From Scrofimicrobium sp. R131 (GTDB lineage: Bacteria; Actinomycetota; Actinomycetes; Actinomycetales; Actinomycetaceae): a stretch of DNA of 64,000 nucleotides. A model generated the notes under the pieces. It saw only the letters and a program-made list of their open reading frames with translations. It had not been told where the DNA came from and ran no database searches. The stretch is from NCBI RefSeq assembly GCF_040256745.1, contig NZ_CP138335.1, positions 1-64,000 on the forward strand, read 5' to 3'. Positions 54,323 through 61,671 of this stretch are shown here, one piece after another (within the stretch, counting starts at the first letter, position 1; every line of letters starts with the position of its first letter). Both the position numbers and the translations under genes were made by a program.

Positions 54323-55438
54323 TCAGAAGCTAACCGACGGAATCCAGTCGGCGCTGGAGACGTCAGAGATGTTTAGCTCTGGGAAAGCTGCCCGCAGGTC
54401 TTCCATGTTGTTGATATCCTCGTCCCGGAGCATCTCCTGGGTGACCAGAATCGGCGGGAAATCAACAGTCATACCATCCAACTGCCCGGCCATATGCAGT
54501 ACCAGAGTTCGCAAAACTGCGGCACCAATTGCGTTGGGATCGGTGGCGCCGGTGGCGATCCAACGTGAACCGTCGGCCTTCATCAGCTCAATGTCGGCGT
54601 TGGAGATGTCGGCTCCGTACACTTTGATGTCCTCAGTCCCTGGGATCTGATCAAGACCTGTCAGTGTCCCCTTAGTGAACTCGTCATACGGAGCATAGAT
54701 AGCTACTACGTCCGGGTTGGCCTGGACCGCAGCCGTGACCATCGGGGCCGTGTCAGTGGCACTGGAGTTGGTGAAAGAGCCAGTCTTGAACTTTTCCTCC
54801 CAGCCGTTCTTCTCCGTATAATCGCGCCAGACAACATCACGCCGGTCGAGCGGGGCAATCCCTGCGACATTCACGTATCCCACCTGCGTATCGGTGCCGA
54901 TATCCTCAAGCATCCGATCCAAAACTAGTGAGGCCATCAGCGCATCTGACTGTTGCGTCTGGACGGCCTCCGGTGCACACTGCTGAATCTCCACGTCATA
55001 GATCACCACCGGGATACCCTGCTCGATGGCCTTGTTTACTCCCGGGCACAAGGTGTCCGGGAAACCGTGACGAACCACAATTCCATCTACCCCGGCAGCA
55101 ATGGCCTGATCCAACTGGCTTGCCTGAGCCGAGTTGTCTCCCTGGGCGTCATAGACCGAGAGGTCAATTCCCAGCGCCTCGGCCTGTTGTTTGGTCCCAT
55201 TCAAATACTGCTGAAAGTAGTCACCCTGCCCAGACTGCTGGACAATCGCAATCTTGACGCCCCCAGAAGCAAAGGGTTCTGGGGCATCAGCAGTCGTCTC
55301 AGACACGGATCCCTGGTCGGAGTTGTTGGCGTCTGAGGAGGGAGCGGACTGTTCCGCAGGTGACTGAGTACAGCCGGCGACTGTGACCGCCATGGTCAGC
55401 GCGAACCCGGCGGTAAGGGTTCTGGTTAGCTTACGCAT
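54323..55438 (-). CDS. Sugar-binding lipoprotein (RbsB-like)
   Basis: 371-residue lipoprotein. The lipobox TVAGC gives Cys23 as anchor, followed by a Ser/Asp/Glu-rich linker to about residue 58. The mature part is a periplasmic-binding-protein type I fold (KIAIVQQSGQGDYFQQYLNG, GVDGIVVRHGFPD). It would deliver the sugar to the RbsA/RbsC-like subunits. It follows mtnA by 50 bases and ends in a strong hairpin, consistent with excess production of binding protein. Confidence 0.9.
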   Translation of the reverse strand: MRKLTRTLTAGFALTMAVTVAGCTQSPAEQSAPSSDANNSDQGSVSETTADAPEPFASGGVKIAIVQQSGQGDYFQQYLNGTKQQAEALGIDLSVYDAQGDNSAQASQLDQAIAAGVDGIVVRHGFPDTLCPGVNKAIEQGIPVVIYDVEIQQCAPEAVQTQQSDALMASLVLDRMLEDIGTDTQVGYVNVAGIAPLDRRDVVWRDYTEKNGWEEKFKTGSFTNSSATDTAPMVTAAVQANPDVVAIYAPYDEFTKGTLTGLDQIPGTEDIKVYGADISNADIELMKADGSRWIATGATDPNAIGAAVLRTLVLHMAGQLDGMTVDFPPILVTQEMLRDEDINNMEDLRAAFPELNISDVSSADWIPSVSF

Positions 55439-55488
55439 CTATGCGTCCTTTCACGTTTCTTTTGCTGGTGTTGCATTACGTCGGGGCG

Positions 55489-56529
55489 CTAGAACAGGGG
55501 GCGATCTTCCACACCTGGTTCAACTACGCCATTTTCAGTGACTATTGCTGAGATGAGTTCGTGGGGAGTCACATCGAACGCCGGGTTGAATGCCTGCGCT
55601 CCTTCGGCTGCCAATGACACTCCACCAATAGTCAGTACTTCTTCAGCAGGGCGCTCCTCAATCTCAATGAGCTCCCCCCTGGGAGTGTCCACGTCAACTG
55701 TGGACGAGGGAGCAGCCACCACGAAGGGGATTCCCCGGTAGTTGGCTGCCAGTGCCAACGCTACGGAGCCGACCTTGTTCGCGGTATCTCCGTTGCGAGT
55801 AATCCGATCCGCCCCAATGACAGCAAAGTCGGCAAACCCTCTGAGGATTGTGCTTGCGGCGGCACCATCAACTTCAACCGCGTGCGGGATCCCATCGCGG
55901 CTCAGTTCCCAGGAAGTCAGGCGGGTTCCTTGGAGCAGTGGCCGAGTCTCGTCCACATAGACAAACTCCAGGCGACCCCTCAGGTGCAGCTCATGCAGGA
56001 TTCCATAGGCTGTTCCCCAAGCAGTAGTGGCCAAAGCGCCAGTGTTGCAGTGCGTAACTGCCCGCAGCGGCCGGTCCCCCAGCTGATCCAGAAGCCAGTC
56101 TGCCCCTGCGCTTGCGAGAGCCCGATTTGCCTCTTCGTCTTCAGCTGCCAATTGATGTGCTTCACTTAGTGCCTGCGAAAATGCTTCATCCGTTGCCGTC
56201 AAGGCTCGAAGGCTTCCCAGCACCCTATCGGTTCCCCATGCCAGGTTTACCGCCGTAGGCCGCGCGTCACGGATACGACCTACTTCCAATGCCAGTCGAT
56301 CATCGTCCCATTGCTCCCGCTGCCCTTGACTGATGGCTAGAGCAACTCCATACCCACCAGCAGCACCGAGAGCGGGTGCACCCCGCACTGCCAAGATTTG
56401 AATGGCATCAACCAAGTCAACAACATCGGTGATCTCGAGGTACTTTTCTTCCTTGGGAAGTAGAGTCTGGTCAATCAAACGAATTTGCGGTGGGTTGGTG
56501 GAGGCCACCCACTCGATTGCTTTTACCAC
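55489..56529 (-). CDS. mtnA: Methylthioribose-1-phosphate isomerase (or 5-deoxyribose-1-phosphate isomerase)
   Basis: 346-residue aldose-ketose isomerase. The catalytic cysteine is Cys161 in THCNTGALAT and the catalytic aspartate is Asp241 in IGADRI, with the family stretches AVRGAPALG, DETRPLLQGTRLT and NGDTANKVG. It converts 5-methylthioribose 1-phosphate (or the 5-deoxy analogue) to the ribulose 1-phosphate. It is first in the leftward operon. The GTG start has GAGGAG seven bases upstream. A promoter with an overlapping GntR-type operator lies at 56576-56605. Confidence 0.94.
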   Translation of the reverse strand: MVKAIEWVASTNPPQIRLIDQTLLPKEEKYLEITDVVDLVDAIQILAVRGAPALGAAGGYGVALAISQGQREQWDDDRLALEVGRIRDARPTAVNLAWGTDRVLGSLRALTATDEAFSQALSEAHQLAAEDEEANRALASAGADWLLDQLGDRPLRAVTHCNTGALATTAWGTAYGILHELHLRGRLEFVYVDETRPLLQGTRLTSWELSRDGIPHAVEVDGAAASTILRGFADFAVIGADRITRNGDTANKVGSVALALAANYRGIPFVVAAPSSTVDVDTPRGELIEIEERPAEEVLTIGGVSLAAEGAQAFNPAFDVTPHELISAIVTENGVVEPGVEDRPLF

Positions 56530-56575
56530 GGCGGTTCTCCTCTGAACTTCGTCGTTCGTCTACGTCTTGGAGCAT

Positions 56576-56605
56576 ACGGTATCCAGTTGACTGACAACCT
56601 GTCAA
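56576..56605 (-). promoter_or_regulatory. mtnA promoter with overlapping GntR-type operator
   Basis: On the minus strand a perfect -35 TTGACA (56600-56605) and -10 TACCGT (56576-56581) are 18 bases apart. The palindrome TGACA-ACC-TGTCA (56592-56604) covers the -35 and the start of the spacer. A near-identical site (CGACA-ACC-TATCA as read on the minus strand) lies in the promoter of the aldolase operon, so the HutC-type regulator encoded between them is the likely repressor of both arms. Confidence 0.7.
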
Positions 56606-56706
56606 CCCTCTAGAGCTATTTGTCTCAACTCGTTGATCTAGTACCCTAGCAACATGGGGAAAATGGGCCCAGTGTCCACCTAGTTGTCAAGTAGACCGGA
56701 GCGGGT

Positions 56707-57447
56707 ATGTCCACACAAGGATCAAGAGTTGCATTCGTGTCCCAAAGTCTTCGCGAAGCTATCGAGGGGGGCCAATATTCTCCCGGTGATCGTCTGCCTA
56801 CCGAAAGCCAACTTGCCAAAGAGTTCGAAGTATCCCGCCCAACGGTTCGCGCGGCTTTGCGTGATTTGCAGGCCTTAGCCCTGGTAAAGACACAACATGG
56901 TGTCGGCACTTTCGTGCAAGAGGCACAGCCGATTCATGCTGGTCTGGAACGCCTGGACTCCATCAGCGAATCGATCAGACGTAGTGGTCACGAACCGGGA
57001 ATGCAGTACCAAAGTCGAGTACTGCGCCCACTGATGCCAGAGGAAGCGGAAAAGCTGGATCTTTCCGCAGATTCTATTGCCCTTGAGATCCGGCGCTCTA
57101 TCCTCAGTGACAACCAGGTGGTGGCCTACTCCTACGACCTCATGCCCGTGGGAGTCTTTCCAGAAGGTGAGGATCCCATGGTCTTGCAGGGGTCACTGTT
57201 TACCTACCTCAAGGAAGAGCGCGGCCTGTTTCCTGACTACGCAGTCGCAGAGATCCATGCAGTAAGTTCCGATCGGATCGCCTGGGATACAAGAGCTACC
57301 AACACTTTGTACGTTCTGCTCGATCAGGTGCACTACAGTGCAGAAGACGTTCCCTTGCTTTACTCCAGAACCTACTTCCTTGAGGGACGGTACGCATTCC
57401 GGGTGATCAGGAACGCGGGAACCCAGGAGATTCTCAAGAGTCAGTAG
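56707..57447 (+). CDS. GntR-family regulator, HutC/UTRA type
   Basis: 246-residue regulator. The winged helix covers residues 10-75 (DRLPTESQLAKEFEVSRPTVRA). The C-terminal UTRA ligand-binding domain (about 95-240) has SYDLMPVGVFPEG and the late YSRTYFLEGRYAFRV. UTRA proteins sense sugar phosphates or small acids. It lies between the two arms of the 5-deoxypentose locus and probably represses both until a pathway phosphate ester appears. The start is the ATG at 56707, with CCGGAGCGGGT upstream. Confidence 0.9.
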   Translation: MSTQGSRVAFVSQSLREAIEGGQYSPGDRLPTESQLAKEFEVSRPTVRAALRDLQALALVKTQHGVGTFVQEAQPIHAGLERLDSISESIRRSGHEPGMQYQSRVLRPLMPEEAEKLDLSADSIALEIRRSILSDNQVVAYSYDLMPVGVFPEGEDPMVLQGSLFTYLKEERGLFPDYAVAEIHAVSSDRIAWDTRATNTLYVLLDQVHYSAEDVPLLYSRTYFLEGRYAFRVIRNAGTQEILKSQ

Positions 57448-57546
57448 CCCTAGACTCACGTGGGACGTTCGCCCTTGCTGCCCGGAATCTGACGTCAGGC
57501 TCGTAGCCGGGATCGAACCCGAGACTTTCCAACCTTCTTCCGTTTT

Positions 57547-57575
57547 TTGACAATCTCTGATAGGTTGTCGGACAA
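57547..57575 (+). promoter_or_regulatory. Promoter and GntR-type operator of the aldolase operon
   Basis: A perfect -35 TTGACA (57547-57552) is followed by TGATA-GGT-TGTCG (57558-57570). The latter is the reverse complement of CGACA-ACC-TATCA and matches the mtnA operator at 11 of 13 bases. It occupies the promoter spacer. The -10 (around 57570) is poor. The gene start follows 27 bases later. Confidence 0.65.
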
Positions 57576-57601
57576 CGTCGTCGGTCGAAGGAGCAAGAGA
57601 C

Positions 57602-59557
57602 GTGTCCGCTCGAACCTCATCAGATTCTATTTTCTCTCTGTCACAGCTGATTTCTGCATCGCACGTGCTTGGGAGTGATCCCTCGCTCGTGCTGCGCGGA
57701 GGAGGCAACTGTTCGGTCAAAGGGGTCTGGACCCTGCCGGACCAAACACAAGTTGAAGCTCTATACGTCAAGGGCTCGGGTCATGACCTGGGAACGTTAA
57801 CCACCGATGGATTAACACCCCTGCGTCTCGAACAGGTACGTGGCTACCTAAGTTCCCCGCTTGTCTCTCAGGACTCATTAATGGACGCTCTTCTAGCGGC
57901 CCGCCTCGACCCCAGTTTTCCTGCACCTTCGGTGGAGTCATTAGTCCATGCCGCGTGGCCCCGACCCTTTGTGCTGCACACCCACGCAGATGTCGTGCAA
58001 GGCTTGACAGACACAGCAAGTGCCGCCGAGATCGCCCACCAAGTCTGGGGGGAGCGGGCACTCTTCCTCCCTTACGCCACTCCAGGACTCCCGTTAGGAC
58101 TGGCCGTGGTTGAAGCCTTCAAGTCTCAGCCACACACTCAAATCCTCATCGTCGAATCCCACGGAGTGTTCACTGCCGGCGACAGTGCGGACGAAGCTCT
58201 GGACCTGCATCGCTGGGTGATCACACAAGCTGCCAAGTTCATCGACTCCCTTGATGTTCCACCGCTGAATCTGAGGTCACCTCTCGAACTTTCACCCAAC
58301 ACTAGCTACCAAATAGCACAGCTGCGCCAAAACCTAAGCGAGATAGCTGGGGAGCCCCTAATCCTCCGTCACTACCCCAACTCGCCTGTGGGCCGCCTCG
58401 GTGAAGACTCGCACCTACTTGCCGCCATGAAACGTGGTCCGGCCACCCCCGATCACGTCACTTGGGTTGGGCCCGGTGTGATTGAGGTGGGGAGTGTGGG
58501 CCAATATCCGGAAAAGTATCGCGAGTATGTGGCGCGTCAAGCCACACGAACAGGGTTGGAGACTGAACCTTTTGCCGGTTTTCCCCGCGCTATTGTCCTG
58601 CCCGAGATTGGCCTAGTCACCGCAGGACGACAGGGTGAGGAGGCCGATGCAACACGAGAAATCTGTGAACACACGCTAGAGGTAGTCCGAATCGCCGAAG
58701 CCTTAGGGGGCTATCGGCCAGCTCCCGAGGAACACGTTTTTGATTTGGAATATTGGCGTCCCCAACGGGAGAAATACTTCCGTCGAGAGCGGTCAGGTCC
58801 AGATGCAGGCCGGGTAGTGCTAGTGACAGGTGCCGCATCCGGAATCGGGCATGCGTGCGCAAAGGCTTTCCTAGACAGAGGCGCTAGCGTGATTGGCTGG
58901 GACCTCAGCCCAGCCGTAGTGGACGCATTTGCTTCGCCAAACTGGCTAGGTCAGGTTGTAAATGTAACCAATGTCGACCGGCAGCAGGAAGCCTTGAAAG
59001 AGGCCGTGGCGCATTTTGGTGGGTTGGACGTGTTCGTTCCGGCAGCTGGGATTTTCCCCTCAGCCGAAGACTTGTCGGAACTTAGGCTAGACGCCTGGCA
59101 ACGCACGTTGGACATCAACACGACCGCTGCAGTTGCCGGTCTAAAACTATGTCACCCGTATCTCCGTCACGCGGTTGACGGAGGCTACGTCTGCGCGATC
59201 GCTTCCAAGAATGTCGCGGCACCCGGGTACGGAGCGGCAGCCTATTCAGCCTCCAAAGCGGCTTTGACTCAAGTGCTCCGGGTAGCTGCCTTGGAGTGGG
59301 CAGGTGACGGCATTCGCGTAAACATGGTCCATCCGGATGCAGTGTTCGATACAGCTTTGTGGACGCCAGATCTGCTAGCAAAGCGTGCAGAGCACTACGG
59401 TCTCACGGTCGACCAGTACAAGCGACGAAACCTACTGCATGCAGAGATCACCTCCCAGCGAGTCGGAGAGCTTACCGCCACCATGTGCAGTCAGGTCTTC
59501 TCTTGCACCACCGGTGCGGGAGTTCCCATCGACGGAGGCAATGAACGCGTCATCTAG
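57602..59557 (+). CDS. Bifunctional class II aldolase / short-chain dehydrogenase
   Basis: 651-residue fusion. The N-terminal part (1-~390) is a class II aldolase of the RhaD/RhaE type: GGGNCSVK (33-40), a putative acid at Glu112, and zinc ligands His126/His128 (HTHAD) and His187 (ESHGVF). The C-terminal part (~400-651) is an SDR with TGAASGIG (~408), PAAGIFPSAEDL and YSASK (~549). In rhamnose-degrading bacteria such fusions split a deoxyketose 1-phosphate and process the lactaldehyde. Here, next to MtnK and MtnA, the SDR might instead oxidise the ketose 1-phosphate or the released aldehyde. GTG start with GAAGGAG upstream; first gene of the rightward catabolic operon. Confidence 0.9.
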   Translation: MSARTSSDSIFSLSQLISASHVLGSDPSLVLRGGGNCSVKGVWTLPDQTQVEALYVKGSGHDLGTLTTDGLTPLRLEQVRGYLSSPLVSQDSLMDALLAARLDPSFPAPSVESLVHAAWPRPFVLHTHADVVQGLTDTASAAEIAHQVWGERALFLPYATPGLPLGLAVVEAFKSQPHTQILIVESHGVFTAGDSADEALDLHRWVITQAAKFIDSLDVPPLNLRSPLELSPNTSYQIAQLRQNLSEIAGEPLILRHYPNSPVGRLGEDSHLLAAMKRGPATPDHVTWVGPGVIEVGSVGQYPEKYREYVARQATRTGLETEPFAGFPRAIVLPEIGLVTAGRQGEEADATREICEHTLEVVRIAEALGGYRPAPEEHVFDLEYWRPQREKYFRRERSGPDAGRVVLVTGAASGIGHACAKAFLDRGASVIGWDLSPAVVDAFASPNWLGQVVNVTNVDRQQEALKEAVAHFGGLDVFVPAAGIFPSAEDLSELRLDAWQRTLDINTTAAVAGLKLCHPYLRHAVDGGYVCAIASKNVAAPGYGAAAYSASKAALTQVLRVAALEWAGDGIRVNMVHPDAVFDTALWTPDLLAKRAEHYGLTVDQYKRRNLLHAEITSQRVGELTATMCSQVFSCTTGAGVPIDGGNERVI

Positions 59558-59574
59558 CCGGAAAGGTAACACCC

Positions 59575-59934
59575 GTGAAGAAAACCAGCATCCATCAACC
59601 AGTTGTCTATCGCCACAATGATTGGGGACCAGCTTACCTACTTAGAGACGATCCATACGAGCTAGGAGTGGTCCGGCTCCGACCGGGCGACGAAGTGGAC
59701 AACCATTATCATCGCCATTGCGTCGAGTCGTTCATCGTAATGGAGGGCAGTTGCACCCTGTGGGTTGACCAGGGCGCACCAGTGACCCTAACCGTCGGAG
59801 ACATTGTCAGCTCCGCCGCTAACGAACAGCACTATTTGCGTAACGACACCGAGGAACCGTGCAGGTTCATTTTCTTGAAGACCCCTTCAAGCCCGGGAGA
59901 TACCATCGCGGTTCCCTGGGTGCCCAGCAACTAA
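59575..59934 (+). CDS. Small cupin-domain protein
   Basis: 119-residue single-domain cupin. Motif 1 fits the consensus exactly: Gly38, His44, His46, Glu51, Gly58 (NHYHRHCVESFIVMEG). Motif 2 keeps Gly75, His86 and Asn90. Four metal ligands are therefore in place. It is too short for acireductone dioxygenase (MtnD). Its position directly before the LsrF gene suggests a keto-enol or ketose isomerase, or an anomer-converting enzyme, of the pathway; in AI-2 breakdown the unrelated LsrG does the comparable isomerisation. Function inferred from context only. Confidence 0.82.
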   Translation: MKKTSIHQPVVYRHNDWGPAYLLRDDPYELGVVRLRPGDEVDNHYHRHCVESFIVMEGSCTLWVDQGAPVTLTVGDIVSSAANEQHYLRNDTEEPCRFIFLKTPSSPGDTIAVPWVPSN

Positions 59935-59958
59935 CAGAACCAGAAAAGGAGCACTACT

Positions 59959-60843
59959 GTGGCCGACCTAGAAGGCAACTTGAACGCGAAGAACTTCCAC
60001 ACTGAAACACCAACCCCTGACTATGGGTTCCATGTCAAGGGTGCCAGCCACCTGGATTTTGGGATGAAGCGGCGCTTGTCGCGCATCTTTCAGGCGGATG
60101 GCCGGACCGTCATGCTGGCATTTGATCACGGTTATTTCCAGGGGCCCACTCGCGGCCTAGAACGAGTTGATCTCAACATTGTCCCGCTGGCACCTTGGGC
60201 TGATGCCCTTATGGGCACACGCGGGATCTTTCGATCAAGCTTCCCCGCCGATGGAAACATGCCCCTGGTTGTGCGTGCCTCAGGCGGTCCATCGATTCTT
60301 CGGGAACTATCGGACGAGCACGTGGCCTTGGACATGGCCGATGCGGTTCGCCTAGATTCCAGTGCTGTTGCAGTCCAAGTGTTTGTGGGAGGGGAACACG
60401 AGTCGCGTTCAATTCAGAATATGACCACCCTGGTCGACCAGGGAATGAAGGTAGGTATCCCAGTCCTTGGCGTCACCGCGGTTGGCAAGAACTTGGTCCG
60501 AGATTCCCGCTATCTCGGACTAGCGACCAGGATGATTGCCGAGCTTGGGGCACAGATGGTCAAGACATACTACTGCGAGCAGGATTTCGAGGAGGTGGTA
60601 GCGGGCTGCCCAGTTCCGGTCATCGTTGCGGGCGGAAAGAAACTACCGGTTCCCGAAGCGCTGGATATGGCTTACCGTTCAATCCAAGCTGGCGCGGCCG
60701 GCCTGGACATGGGTCGAAATATCTTCCAGAGACAAAGCCCAAGCGCCATGATTCAAGCAGTTCGCGGAGTTGTACATGACGGGCTGAACGTGGCTGAGGC
60801 GGTAGAACAGTATCGGGAACTGTCAGGCGGGTTGACCGACTAG
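59959..60843 (+). CDS. lsrF: LsrF-like thiolase (3-hydroxy-5-phosphonooxypentane-2,4-dione thiolase)
   Basis: 294-residue class I aldolase-fold enzyme very close in pattern to enteric LsrF: AFDHGYFQGPTRGLERVDL (54-72), the Schiff-base lysine Lys202 in VKTYYCEQ, GCPVPVIVAGGKKLP and GLDMGRNIFQ. In Escherichia coli LsrF transfers an acetyl group from the phosphorylated AI-2 derivative to CoA, giving acetyl-CoA and dihydroxyacetone phosphate. No lsrK, lsrG or lsrR is here. Instead the gene is in an operon with aldolases and a cupin, divergent from mtnA/mtnK. GTG start; GAAAAGGAGCAC upstream. Confidence 0.9.
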   Translation: MADLEGNLNAKNFHTETPTPDYGFHVKGASHLDFGMKRRLSRIFQADGRTVMLAFDHGYFQGPTRGLERVDLNIVPLAPWADALMGTRGIFRSSFPADGNMPLVVRASGGPSILRELSDEHVALDMADAVRLDSSAVAVQVFVGGEHESRSIQNMTTLVDQGMKVGIPVLGVTAVGKNLVRDSRYLGLATRMIAELGAQMVKTYYCEQDFEEVVAGCPVPVIVAGGKKLPVPEALDMAYRSIQAGAAGLDMGRNIFQRQSPSAMIQAVRGVVHDGLNVAEAVEQYRELSGGLTD

Positions 60844-60859
60844 AAAGGGGAATCAGCCT

Positions 60860-61504
60860 GTGACAAGCACCTATTTGTCCACCCGACAAGCTGTGATAGA
60901 GGTCGGACAGCGACTTTGGAAACGCGGATACGTGGCCAGCAACGATGGCAACATATCTGTCAAGGTATCGGCCGACTTGATCCTCTGCACCCCCACGGGC
61001 GTATCCAAAGGATTCATGACGCCGGACTCCTTGGCGCTGGTGCATCCGGACGGAACTGTTGTGGACCGTGGAACAGGTGGCGGTCCTTCGTCAGAGATCA
61101 AGATGCACCTTCGCGTGTATCAGGAAGATCCCTCCGTCCAAGCGGTAGTTCACGCTCACCCTCCCATTTCAACCGCATACGCGGTTCTAGGTGAACCTCT
61201 CGAAGCGAACCTATTGCCCGAAATAGCACTGCTGATGCCACGTGTACCCATTGCTCCTTATGCAACACCGTCCACCGAACAGGTACCTAATTCCGTGGCG
61301 CCGCTAGTGGCTGATCATCGAGTTTGCCTACTGGAGCAACACGGAAGTCTCTCATGGGCAGACTCACTTGAAGAAGCGTACTTAGCTACTGAACGGTTGG
61401 AATACTACGCCCAGCTTCTGTTCAACCTGCATCTTCTTGGGCGGATGCGGGAACTCACTTCCGAACAGGTTCACGCACTGCGAGTACAGTTTGGACAAGT
61501 CTAA
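60860..61504 (+). CDS. Class II aldolase (5-deoxyribulose/5-methylthioribulose 1-phosphate aldolase-like)
   Basis: 214-residue stand-alone zinc aldolase of the FucA/AraD family. It has SNDGNIS (27-33), TPTGVSKG, the catalytic Glu79 in SSEIKMHL, and zinc ligands His98, His100 (VVHAHPP) and His161 (EQHGSL). MtnB dehydratase belongs to the same family, but without MtnC/MtnD a retro-aldol cleavage to dihydroxyacetone phosphate and an aldehyde is more likely. It is the last gene of the operon, 16 bases after lsrF, and is followed by a long perfect hairpin. GTG start with AGAAAGGGG upstream. Confidence 0.88.
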   Translation: MTSTYLSTRQAVIEVGQRLWKRGYVASNDGNISVKVSADLILCTPTGVSKGFMTPDSLALVHPDGTVVDRGTGGGPSSEIKMHLRVYQEDPSVQAVVHAHPPISTAYAVLGEPLEANLLPEIALLMPRVPIAPYATPSTEQVPNSVAPLVADHRVCLLEQHGSLSWADSLEEAYLATERLEYYAQLLFNLHLLGRMRELTSEQVHALRVQFGQV

Positions 61505-61505
61505 T

Positions 61506-61549
61506 CAGTTGCGGGGAGAACTTGACGCATCAAGTTCTCCCCGCAACTG
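61506..61549 (+). terminator. Perfect 19-bp stem-loop ending the catabolic operon
   Basis: The 19 bases 61506-61524 pair perfectly with 61531-61549 around the loop ACGCAT; the core is GCGGGGAGAACTTG. It starts two bases after the aldolase stop. The T run is weak (AAGTTAAGCCTT), but stem length makes it a likely terminator and mRNA end. Confidence 0.85.
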
Positions 61550-61612
61550 AAGTTAAGCCTTGAACCGAAGCCCATGGACTAGACCATTGCAGGTCACGAT
61601 GCTCGACACCCC

Positions 61613-61660
61613 TTGCCAAACAGATCGTTTATCGATATGTTTGTCTCGATTATCAATCGA
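61613..61660 (+). promoter_or_regulatory. Promoter and possible operators of the DUF2975/XRE pair
   Basis: -35 TTGCCA (61613-61618) and -10 TATGTT (61636-61641) are separated by 17 bases. TATCGATA (61630-61637) overlaps the -10, and TCGATT-ATC-AATCGA (61646-61660) is a perfect 6-bp inverted repeat just downstream. These could be autoregulatory sites for the XRE protein of the pair. Confidence 0.6.
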
Positions 61661-61671
61661 AAGGGGTGGCG

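Noticed and set aside
57500-57526. tRNA-like T-arm (GGGTTCGATCCCGG on the minus strand) between the GntR gene and the aldolase operon
   Set aside because: The putative T-stem pairs at only three of five positions and no acceptor, D or anticodon arm fits around it, so it is neither a tRNA gene nor a convincing attachment site.
50417-61504. A complete AI-2 (Lsr) uptake and degradation system
   Set aside because: Only LsrF is recognisable. LsrK, LsrG and LsrR are absent, only one permease gene is present, and the kinase and isomerase are of the MtnK and MtnA families.
50417-61504. Classical methionine salvage pathway
   Set aside because: MtnC/MtnW-MtnX and MtnD are missing. The cupin is too short for acireductone dioxygenase, and the class II aldolase is not clearly MtnB.
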